Of a DNA stretch of 64,000 bases, positions 11,696 through 20,773 are shown piece after piece. The stretch is from Nilaparvata lugens. Lineage: Eukaryota > Arthropoda > Insecta > Hemiptera > Delphacidae. The notes beneath the pieces are model-generated. The model did no database searches and was not told the origin of the DNA. It saw only the letters and a list, made by a program, of their open reading frames with translations. The stretch covers positions 12,616,660 through 12,680,659 of the forward strand of contig NC_052510.1 in the NCBI RefSeq assembly GCF_014356525.2. The letters are read 5' to 3'. Position 1 is the first letter of the stretch. Every line of letters starts with the position of its first letter. Made by a program: the position numbers and the translations under genes.

Positions 11696-13542
11696 ATCAG
11701 ATAAAACTAATTCAATCATTAACACCCACCTCTTGGAATTTTTGGCGTCTTCGTTTGACTGGTTTATTGATTGGCGAACCCCTGATGTTCTTTCGGAGTA
11801 GAGCCCATGAATTTACATCATTGGATGAGTTTATAGCTGTCTTCCTGGAACAGTATTGGAGCAGAAGTAAACAGTTGGACGTGCTAGCGGACATTATATC
11901 ATGCGATTTCAACCCTAACTTAGACGGTGCATGTACCACTTTCGTCACTGCCCTACAGTTTAAAAATTCTCAATTGAGCGAGCCCATTAACGAATCGGCA
12001 TTAGCAAGTATTATTTTAAAGAAGCTACCGTATCAAGTTAGAATGGCACTCGCCACACAACCCATTACTGATTGTAAGCAGCTGATAAATCATTTATATG
12101 GCATACAGTCTGCAATGGCAATATCAAACCACCGCTCAGACCAGAGATACACACCAAATCAACATAATTCAAAATTTAATCAGCATAACAGCCAAAATTA
12201 TGAACCGGTATCATATGATCGCTACCGATCTGCTCCTCAATTTGAACGCCGCTATGAGCACAGGCAAAATGGTAACTGGAATAATGAAAAATTTCAAAAT
12301 CGCACAACCAACCACTATGCCCAGCAGAGCAATTGTAAGAATCACTATGATGGCCGTGATCGATTAAACTCACATAATAATCACACACAAAACCATTACA
12401 ACAGAAATTATAAACCGCCACCTCAACAAGTAAGTACAAATTATACATTAGCACATGCAATAGGATTGAATCAACAAAAAACCCAGAACCCAGCACCCAA
12501 CGACCCGCCACCAGATATACAGAAAACTACAGCTAATAAACCAGGACTATATGATACACCCGATATAACAAGCACAAGCTCAAATGAAACAAACCAAGAA
12601 AAGCAGGATATTTCAACGTCATACACCACATTCAGAAGTGATTTACTGAAAACATTATTAGAAGAACCGAAAATACTAGAAAAACAGAAGTCAATACAAG
12701 ACAGCCTACCATCAAAAACCGCCGCCCACCATGAAATTAAAACAACCCGCAAACATCAACCCATATTAAGTATCCTGTTCCCCAACGAAGAGCAACCCGC
12801 CAACGAAGAGTCACTGCTAAATATAAACAGCCACCAGGATCATGCTATAATTAAGGAGTTGATGAATATAGAACAAACTGAAAATGTAACAGATCCGCGC
12901 ACCGAACCTACAACCGCTTATCAAGGGACACCACCGAAGCAAACCAAGGACCCCATGGAAGAACGAGAGGACGGCATCCAGGACAAGAGGAGCGACCACC
13001 GTAAGGCCCGGAGACGGAGGCGCCCGAGGACACCCGACCGGCATCAGGACGAGGAGGACAGCATACAGGACCGTAGGAGCATGCATCATAAGGCCCGGAG
13101 GCGGAAGAAGCGACGAAGGAGGAACCGCGCGCGCCGATGGAGGCCGCATGCACGGTTCAAACGCCCGAGAAGAACATCGGACCGACACCGAGGAGGACAG
13201 GAGCGGACCGACGGCGTGCATCCGCGGCACATACGTTTTAAAAACTATGATCGACGATGTGACCGGCAAAATGGAAGTAATAATTGGAACAAAACCGGAG
13301 CTGCTTACGAAACTACTATGGATTCATGTTGGAATAAAAACGGAACTGATAGGAAAACTATGATTGATTCGTGCATGGGCAACATAAAAGTGGACTACTT
13401 GTGGAGATTAATTAAGGATAAACGGTGTTTGAGAAGAATGGAAGAAATAAAAAGTAATATAAAGAAAATGGAAGTACCTGACTATTATATGATGAGAGAT
13501 AATACTATTAAAGAGATGATAATGTTTTGTTATGGTGTTTAA
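11686..13542 (+). CDS. gag: Gag-like main frame: capsid-like, Q/N-rich and Arg-rich parts
   Basis: Open from 11686; there is no early ATG and the frame likely continues the linking frame. The first ~130 residues resemble a retrotransposon Gag capsid region: aromatic-rich start (SWNFWRLRL), GEPLMFFRSRA, then SLDEFIAVFLEQYWSRSKQ and KLPYQVRMAL. Next come ~170 residues rich in Asn, Gln, His and Tyr with no CCHC zinc knuckle. Then a Thr/Ser/Lys segment and, at about 12940-13225, a very Arg-rich region with two copies of a module of the form D-x-IQD-(K/R)-RS-x-H-x-KARRR. The Arg-rich stretch may replace the missing zinc knuckle in RNA binding (inference). DNA coding for it is markedly GC-rich compared with its surroundings. 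Ends at the TAA at 13540-13542. Confidence 0.7.
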   Translation, partial: RIIDQIKLIQSLTPTSWNFWRLRLTGLLIGEPLMFFRSRAHEFTSLDEFIAVFLEQYWSRSKQLDVLADIISCDFNPNLDGACTTFVTALQFKNSQLSEPINESALASIILKKLPYQVRMALATQPITDCKQLINHLYGIQSAMAISNHRSDQRYTPNQHNSKFNQHNSQNYEPVSYDRYRSAPQFERRYEHRQNGNWNNEKFQNRTTNHYAQQSNCKNHYDGRDRLNSHNNHTQNHYNRNYKPPPQQVSTNYTLAHAIGLNQQKTQNPAPNDPPPDIQKTTANKPGLYDTPDITSTSSNETNQEKQDISTSYTTFRSDLLKTLLEEPKILEKQKSIQDSLPSKTAAHHEIKTTRKHQPILSILFPNEEQPANEESLLNINSHQDHAIIKELMNIEQTENVTDPRTEPTTAYQGTPPKQTKDPMEEREDGIQDKRSDHRKARRRRRPRTPDRHQDEEDSIQDRRSMHHKARRRKKRRRRNRARRWRPHARFKRPRRTSDRHRGGQERTDGVHPRHIRFKNYDRRCDRQNGSNNWNKTGAAYETTMDSCWNKNGTDRKTMIDSCMGNIKVDYLWRLIKDKRCLRRMEEIKSNIKKMEVPDYYMMRDNTIKEMIMFCYGV

Positions 13543-13928
13543 TATTTGTTATGATGGCTGTGATAATATTGAAAAGTGATGCTATAATTAAGACCGTGTT
13601 ATTGTTGAAAGAATTTATTAGTGTTGATTGGAAGTGTTATATTATTGAATTGTTTATTATGATGATGAAGCCTAATAATGAATTTAAGTGGGTAGTATTG
13701 AAAGAAAATAAATGGAAGACTTTGGATCAATTAAAAGAAACAATTATTAAAGGAACAAGGAGTTATTTGAAGAAAGAGTACACCAGATACAAGGGCTTTA
13801 AATTCATGAAGATAAATTATCAATTAGGACAGCCTCACCAACGAATAGCAGATAACCCAACCAGCCTACAGTATAGCTACAAGAAGAAAGCCCAAAGATA
13901 CGGGAAAAATCACAACAATTCTACATGA
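13512..13928 (+). CDS. Lys-rich downstream frame, -1 to the main Gag frame
   Basis: Open from 13512 and overlapping the main frame by 31 bp, again a -1 step. The first ATG is at 13551. The peptide begins with a hydrophobic stretch (about residues 1-25, LIFVMMAVIIL) and becomes Lys/Tyr-rich (SYLKKEYTRYKGFKFMKINY). No family is recognised. It may be the true Gag C-terminus after a frame break, or a separate small product. There is no protease active-site motif. Confidence 0.4.
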   Translation, partial: RDDNVLLWCLIFVMMAVIILKSDAIIKTVLLLKEFISVDWKCYIIELFIMMMKPNNEFKWVVLKENKWKTLDQLKETIIKGTRSYLKKEYTRYKGFKFMKINYQLGQPHQRIADNPTSLQYSYKKKAQRYGKNHNNST

Positions 13929-14941
13929 AATATCGTCAGAATTTGAAATAAATATGATAAGAAATCAAGGAAAACATTATCATCAAACCGATTACTAACC
14001 TTCCTTAATAAATTTAATCTTGGCATAGGACCGCGTGGCAACAATCCAATGTTTTAATTCCTTCCAGCCGTTAGAAGCCTGCAATAAGAAAAAGAATAAT
14101 TTTTAAATATGTAATTAAATTATATACATCAGATAAAAAAGGACACAAGCGGGGATAATAAAATTAAAATTTGTTAATTACCTTTTTAAGAGAAAAAATT
14201 GAGCAGTTAGGTTAGTTATGAAAGTCGATAGCAAATTCTGATGTAACATGTAGCACTATGAAATGTAGAACAGCGACCAGCTGAGCAAAGCCACCTAAAT
14301 CAAATAGGTGACGTCTGTTGAACATATGTTTATAAAAAGAATACTGTACCCAAAGAGTTATTTATTATTGTTATTTATTATATTTATTAATGTCGATATA
14401 TTTATTTATATGTTTTATATTTATTACTTTTAATTATGCCACGTTTGTTACCTGAAAAGACTTAAAGTGAATACAAGCTACCAAAACCAAAGAGCCATTA
14501 GCAAAAGAAAGTATTGTACCTGATGTGTAGAAAATTATTTATATTAAGACCTAAGGAATACTATAAGATATAAGCCCAGAAGTTTTGTGAATCGAAATTA
14601 TTGTCTAAAAGGAATCATTTGTGAGAATTATGAAATGTGTGTAGTTAGGTTGGCGGCCCTGCAAGCGGCGAATTTAAAAATTACTATGTTTTAGGTGTTG
14701 TCAGGAGGAGTACGTTTAGAAGTTTATATTTATGATATTTTATGTGTGTTGAGGAGGAGAATTTGTTATTGTATTTGATAAAGGTATAAAGGAGATGCAA
14801 CAAATATGTCTGCGATCTGTGATAGAAGTATGAGAGTATAATTTATAAATAAAGTATAGTGTATATCGATGTATTGAAGGGTGGGTTTTCATTAAAAACA
14901 TTGTGATTCTCAAATATTTTGAATTCAAACCCAGGGGCGCG
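13929..14941 (+). other. 3' untranslated region of the retrotransposon
   Basis: About 1 kb of AT-rich sequence with no open frame that I would call. The sequence just before the 3' LTR (around CCCAGGGGCGCG, 14930-14941) is only weakly purine-rich, so a classical polypurine tract is not evident. A GGAGGAGA block at about 14751-14760 is more purine-rich but lies 180 bp upstream. A minus-strand open frame crosses into the LTR (14740-15042) and is probably chance. Confidence 0.6.
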
Positions 14942-16940
14942 TGTAACATATTAAATCTGGGTAGATAAAAAGCCCTAACAGAAATAGTAATAGGTCTAAA
15001 AATAAAGTAATTGGCTAATATCGCCAAGCAGATAATAACCAAGATTAGATAGCATCAGCTTGTTCTGGCTAAATGGTACAAGAACCTAAAAAGGATTTGA
15101 AGGAAGTTTATTGCTCATAAATAGATTATTATATAAAATATTTGAAGATTGAGGTTATGTAGATGTATTCACGGATCGGTGACCTAGAGATCGATCAAAC
15201 CGAAGAACGTAGAATCTGACCAAAACCCCTTGGCAGAGCTTTATTGCAATCGGATGGTGTGCAATGTGAAAAAACACCTGTCCACGTGGCTAATTATTAG
15301 GTAGCATGGAATTAATATTAATGTATAGAATATTAACTAGCATGCAAAGAGCATAAATAAAAAACCAAATAAAAATAATTTAATGTATTCAGGAAATAAG
15401 AGTTACCAGGCGCATGAATACCTAATAAAATTTGCATGCACCAATAGTAAAACGGCAGTTAATAGGCGGCAACTGTAGGCCAGTTCAAAAATATTTCTAT
15501 ATATTTATATAAATGTACTAGATTTTGTGTTAAAATTTGTGTAATCTATGTTATCGATATGGCTCGAATGCAAAGAAATTATTAATCATATAATCTAAGC
15601 AATATTTTGGTATTTTTTGTAAGATCTATTTGAACCTAAATGGCGGAGGACTAAGATATTTAAATTTTATGCTAATTTGAAAGTCGGAAAGAGGATCTGT
15701 AAAACTTGAGAAGGAAGAACCAGCACTCGCCAGCCAAATGCCACCATAAGAGGACCCCAAATATTTTAGAGCGTAGTACCTTACTAATGATTTTGTAAAA
15801 GTTAAAGTTAAAGTAAATTATTAAATTTCTTAAAAGACTTCGTGATGCTATTGTGAAGCAGAAGTCATTTTCATTTTAATTAAATTTATAACCCCTTGGA
15901 GGAGACGATTCCGGCTACCATATTCCCGGACCACATGGAGTTGGATCGACATCGGCGGCTTACAAGAAGATTTTCGACACGTGAGTGATTAAATTTGAAT
16001 TTAGTGATGGGCGCCCTAGTGCTTCGAATTAATCTGATGATCAAAGCTAGCTCGCCGAAAGGGTTATTATAAATTGAGAAATTAATAAGAGTAATACTTG
16101 CGCAAGTAAAAATTAGTATTAAAGGTATTAATTGAAAGAAAATATATAGATCAATATTTTAGAAATTTCTATTTAATCAAAGAAGTACGAAATCTAGGCT
16201 ATTAAAACATATGCATATAATATTTAATTTTTTGCAATACAATTTGCGATAATTTATCATAGTTCTAATTCACTAGATGAATGGCTCTACCTATTCCGTC
16301 AGGTGCCGAATCTTGCACCCTGAGATAAAAATATATATTCGATACAAATAAATCTACTAAATACTAGAGATTTTAATATATATATATATTTGGATTATTA
16401 GTGGCTAATTTATCAAGCTGATCTTAGAGCACACATTTTTTGATTGAATTATCCAAGTCGACAAGTATTAGCAAGTGCATGTCGCAGCTACATGCAAAAA
16501 GAATGCATATGATTTTAAGATAAAGGCACATGGTAATGATTCGTGCCATAAATCTAGAATATAAAGTTTAGCCTGTGATATTTTGCTGATATAAAATTAT
16601 TGTTCTATTTTTTATATTATATTTTTTATCGCTCTATATATATATTTTTTGCCTCGATTGATCTTTGCATTATTTGTGTAATATATGTATGAAACTTTCA
16701 TGGTGTGCAATTTATTTTTTATTCCTCAACACTATAGTATAAGTATCATTTATATATATATATTTATTATTTATTGAATTACAAGAGTTATTGGAGAAGC
16801 CCATATCTAGGCCTATCAAGATTTTTTAAGACTGAATACTATTAGAAAAACCACGACCTAATTATATTAAATCTCATGCTTTACCGACTGATGCCAAGCA
16901 GGAGGCTAATCGTTATTTTAATATAAAGAATAACGTGACA
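14942..16940 (+). repeat. 3' LTR of the gag-only retrotransposon
   Basis: 1,999 bp, same ends as the 5' LTR (TGT...ACA). The island with ATG (15935-15937) and donor-like GTGAGT (15981-15986) is conserved. Differences from the 5' LTR are about six substitutions plus roughly ten one- or two-base length changes in A/T runs and TA repeats. Confidence 0.9.
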
Positions 16941-16944
16941 TATT
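16941..16944. repeat. Target-site duplication, right copy (TATT)
   Basis: Matches TATT at 8567-8570. Confidence 0.8.
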
Positions 16945-19199
16945 GTACACCCATATATTCCCTGGCCTAATTATAAATCTGTAGTTTTAACAGTTTTGAA
17001 CGATAACTTGGTATTATTAGTTGATTTTTTTCATCGAAATTACAAATAGATTGAAAACTAATCCATCATTGAAATGAAAAATACCAATCAATCAAAATTT
17101 TCAGTTAACAACAAAGAAGGGATTTTTTTGTATCACGCATTATATGTTAGACAATATCGAAAAATTATGCCTGTATTACACGAGATACGACTCTTCCATT
17201 GTCATTGTAGATGCTTTGTGAGTAATTAGACCTGTCATTGTATAGCAGCTTGAACCTCCCCTCTTCCCCTTCTTTGAATAATCCTTTTCCAATAATTGGT
17301 GTAGAGGCAGAGGGGATTTTCAAAACGGAGTTCCGTTATTTTTCCATCAACATCATCGTCATTAGAATCATCATCATCATCACATCATCGTGAGCAGCAC
17401 TATCATTATCAAAATCATCCCATCCCAATAGATATCTCGTTTGTCTCTTCCATCTCTCATCGAGATCGTTAATATCTACAATATACGCTTCATAGTAGCC
17501 AACCAAAGCCGTCCTGTCACTGATATTGTACAGATTGAGCTTCCGAGCATCAAAGCCGATGCTGCTACGTTTCAAAATAATAATACTGCCGGCTCAATTC
17601 TCTCTCACTCACTCTTTCACACACTCTCACTTTCTCTCTTTCTTTCCCACTCTCACACACTCAATCTCTCTCCTTCTTTCCCACTCACACCCTCTCTCTC
17701 TCAGCTTTGCAGCTTTGATGGACACTAGACAGTGTGAAATTTTCAATCAATCAAGAACAGATTAGCAGATTATCTATTTCAAAGTGATGCAGATGGATTG
17801 AGTTTGTTTACTTATTATTGAAAAATACGTTATTGATTTGTGGAGTGTGATGGAAAATTAAGAGAATTAGGACATGGGAATAGATTGGAATAGCTTGAAA
17901 TTAGTAGAATAGAATTGGAATATGGTTTTTTATCGATAAAATGCGATAAGGATAATTTTTATGAGAGTTATAACTTGTGCTTCAGAATAAACAATCTAGA
18001 ATTCAAGTTTTCTGTGCTTGAGCTTAATGGAGTTATACTAAAGGGAATGTAACTTGAAACAAAGAGAGATTTCAAATGGTGTTATTGCACAATCTCAAGT
18101 TACACTTTGTCAAGTCTATCTGATTCTGGTTCATATTTAAGTTTAAACCATGATTTCTTATTTATTAGTTATTTCTGATGCTCATTTTCCTCTTTGTTTT
18201 AGGTATGTATCTCTCCATCTATTCGTGTAAGGTAAGAATACAAATGGAAAAGAGTGGATTGTCATCTGCTCCACTTTATCATGATTTAGCTTTTACTGAC
18301 AGAGAGATCAATGATATCCAAAATGATATCATGATATCGTTCAAAATGTTAGAAATGATAAGCATGCATTGAAAAGATTAATGGAATAAGGAAGGAATGA
18401 GGGTTTGTTTCGCATGATCAATTCTCCAACAAATTTTTGTTTCTTTTACAGTATTAGATTTATCAATTCATACATAAAAGGATCTGGATCTAGCTCAAAG
18501 AATATCATTTATATCAAGAGATATTAACGTTCGAAATCTTTATCTTTTCGAGATTTGAGTTTCGCATTACGACTTACTCGAATAATGTGATCCAAGTTAA
18601 GATATTGTTGGTTTCCATCTTCTCATGATTTTATTCTTGATTTATGACTCTTTCAAATACTGTGATTCAACATATGAATATTCATCGTTTTCCCAATCTA
18701 ATAGTGGAAATGTTTTTTAATTCCTTGAATTTTTTCATGGGAAATTTTCTCAGTCACATTCTTCTCTCACTTATTCTCCCATTGAATTTATCATATTGTA
18801 TTGTGAGGTGAATCGAATTTCGCTCCGTTCCATCTTGAAGCAACACGACTCAGCTCAATCATACTTCAAAGTCTGGATCTTAATTCCAAGATTCATCTCG
18901 TTCCGAGTGAGCTTCAAAACTGATTTGTTTTCTGAGAAACTGAGGCAGTGCTCATTCAAAGCGTAATACATTCACATTTTATACTCTCTGTTTTCATCTC
19001 ACAACATTTTCTCCAATTTGACTGTTCTCTGTCAAAAGCTTTTCTCCTATTACTGTTTCATGAATCGATTTCCTTTCCAATTTCAACAACCTCTGAGATT
19101 GAAACAGGTCTCGTTGAACATCCATCTGCAACTTTGAGATGCAACAAAGTAATTTGAAAATGTCATTCAATGGAAAATGCAACATTCACTTCTGTCATT
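16945..19199. other. AT-rich stretch with microsatellites
   Basis: No gene is recognised. A (CAT)n-type microsatellite lies at about 17346-17398, and a TC/CA-rich block (repeated CTCTCTCACTC) at about 17595-17705. Around 18311-18340 there is a cluster of GATATC palindromes. Short open frames (17336-17765, 18178-18372, 18948-19185) follow the simple-sequence composition or are chance. Confidence 0.55.
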
Positions 19200-20090
19200 T
19201 ACACGTACATTTCCCTGCCCCCCCTCACCACCTAGCCATATGGCGATTTGAGCATTACACATAGTTTCTGCCTCTTTTGTGCACGAATGTGCACGACCAC
19301 TCTGCGTTTGTTCACGCAAACTGAACAATTTTTTTCAAAAATTCGATTAGGGGGGCTGGGGAAACGAGAGCCCTCCACTTAGCGTAATTGCGATTTGAGT
19401 AATACGCATCGTTTGTGCACGAATGTGCACGTAAATGTAAAGGTGCGTACAGACTTTCGCTCTGCTCCGCAACCGAACGTCACTCCAGCAGAGCGATTGA
19501 TGATCGACCGGGAAGCAAGAGTGGTTCGACCGGGGAACGCGAGAAGAGCTAACATCTTCCGTAACGTTCATGATGGGTGCGACTGCAGAGCGGGGGCGGA
19601 GCGACTGCGGTACGATGGAGGAACGAGGGCGGAGTGTGCTCGGTGCGGGTTGGAAGCGCGTATATGTGTACGCAGCTTAACGTTTGTGCACACTTTTTAA
19701 GCAAGGAAATGGGTCATCACAGGAGTGAGATATTGTAGTGTGGTCAAGGGGGGCTGGGGAAGCGAGAGCTCCCCACCTAGTGTAATTGCTATTTGAGCAT
19801 TACACATCGTTTGTGCATCGTTTGTGCACGACTGTGCACGATCACTTGCGTTTGTGCACGCAAACTGAACAAATTATTTGAAAATTCGATTAGGTGGTCT
19901 GGGTAAACGAGAGCCCCCCCACTTAGCGTAATTGCGATTTGAGCATTACAAATCGTTTGTGCATTGTTTGTGCACGAATGTGCACATACATGTATCGTTT
20001 GTGCACAATTTTTAAGCAAGGAAATGGGTCATCACAGGAGTGAGGTATAGTAGAGTGGTCAAGGGGGGCTGGGGAAATGTTATCCCCCAA
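19200..20090. repeat. Alternating A-B-A-B tandem array rich in GTGCAC
   Basis: Units share a start around GGGGGGCTGGGGAAACGAGAG, then TAGCGTAATTGCGATTTGAG and CGTTTGTGCACGAATGTGCAC. Type A units (about 19200-19349 and 19748-19892) continue into TTGTGCACGCAAACTGAAC...TTCGATTAG. Type B units (about 19350-19747 and 19893-20063) continue into TTTTTAAGCAAGGAAATGGG...GTGGTCAA. A fifth unit begins at 20064 and breaks off. Without the MITE inserted in the first B unit, units are about 145-171 bp. The palindrome GTGCAC is present many times. Short open frames on both strands are by-products of the repeat. Confidence 0.85.
19441..19677. mobile_element. PIF/Harbinger-like MITE, 237 bp
   Basis: Ends AGGTGCGTACAGAC and (reverse complement of the right end) AGCTGCGTACACAT form imperfect inverted repeats. 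TAA flanks both sides (19438-19440 and 19678-19680). A three-base TAA/TTA duplication is typical of PIF/Harbinger elements. It interrupts the first B unit of the GTGCAC array; the second B unit (near 19985-20010) is the corresponding empty site. The interior is far more GC- and CpG-rich than its surroundings. The short frame at 19395-19700 is not a gene. Confidence 0.8.
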
Positions 20091-20242
20091 ACAGTCAGAA
20101 CACTCCAATTTCACAAGACAAATACTTTAATATGTGCTAGATTGTTCACATACTTTCGTCTTTTGTGCAGTAATCAATATTGAATCCAATCTACTTATAC
20201 GTGGAGCTAGTTATTTTAATCAAATAGTTTGGCGCTAGGAAC

Positions 20243-20288
20243 TATAGTCCAGTCACCAATACATTTGTGCTTGCAATTCATATTTCCT
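20243..20288 (+). mobile_element. Solo end of the foldback family seen at 33336 and 42042
   Basis: TAGTCCAGTCACCAATACAT followed by TTGTGCTTGCAATTCATAT matches the terminal ~45 bp of the two foldback elements. Nothing of the interior follows; a CTC/TTC-rich tract begins directly after. Confidence 0.65.
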
Positions 20289-20512
20289 CGTCCTCCTCTT
20301 CTTCCTTTTCATTCTCCTCCTTCTCCTCCTTTCCCACCTTCTCCTCCTTCTCCACCTCAACCTGCTCCTCCTCCTCCTCCTCCTTCACCTTCTGCTCCTA
20401 TTCCTGCTTCTCCACCTCCTCCTCCTCCTCCTCCTCCTCATACTTCTCCTCCTCCTCTCCTTCCCTTCCCTCTTCGACCTCCTCCTACCACTTGTCCTTC
20501 CCTTTTTCTTAC
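20283..20512. repeat. (CTC)n/(TCC)n-rich tract
   Basis: About 230 bp of nearly pure C and T with (CTC)n cores near 20365-20395 and 20415-20460. The Pro-rich and Ser-rich plus-strand frames across it are compositional. Confidence 0.85.
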
Positions 20513-20655
20513 AAAGGTCAGATAACTATATTCTGATCACCGTTCTCCAATGAACTTGTCAATTAACGTATCGCCCTACTCAACAAAGTTTATCCCTTGT
20601 TCAACCAGATCTCACCGACATCTGTGTTGGTGAGTTTAAGGTGATGGCAAGCTGG

Positions 20656-20773
20656 AGAGTGGCATCAGTTGTATCATAGACAGAGAGGTTCAATAGAGTG
20701 GCATCAGTTGTATCATAGACAGAGAGGCTCAATAGTTGTATCATAGACAGAGAAGCTCAATAGAGTGGCATCG
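20656..20773. repeat. 39-bp minisatellite, two full and two partial units
   Basis: Units starting AGAGTGGCATCAGTTGTATC at 20656 and 20695, a truncated unit from 20733 and a final partial unit from 20763. Confidence 0.85.

Larger units (their letters stand above)
8571..16940 (+). mobile_element. Non-autonomous gag-only LTR retrotransposon
   Basis: Two ~2.0 kb direct repeats (8571-10566 and 14942-16940) bracket a 4,375-bp internal region, and the whole is flanked by TATT. The LTRs begin TGT and end ACA. The internal region contains Gag-like frames (11055-13928) and about 1 kb of AT-rich 3' untranslated sequence. I see no protease, reverse transcriptase, RNase H or integrase motif in any frame, and there is no room for a full pol. 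A normal autonomous Ty3/Gypsy or Bel/Pao element would carry about 3 kb of pol. The LTRs differ by about six substitutions, so the insertion is recent. Known analogues are gag-only non-autonomous elements (TR-GAG type) and large-LTR elements (LARDs). Superfamily cannot be assigned without pol; a 4-bp duplication is compatible with Ty3/Gypsy. Confidence 0.88.

Noticed and set aside
12817..13269. Antisense frame over Gag with many Ser/Pro/Val residues
   Set aside because: Shadow of the GC-rich Arg-coding segment on the other strand.
14740..15042. Antisense 100-codon frame crossing the 3' LTR border
   Set aside because: No start context or family resemblance; it spans an element border and is likely chance in AT-rich DNA.
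20229..20525. Pro-rich frame resembling a formin-type linker
   Set aside because: It is caused by the CTC/TCC repeat, with no flanking domain.
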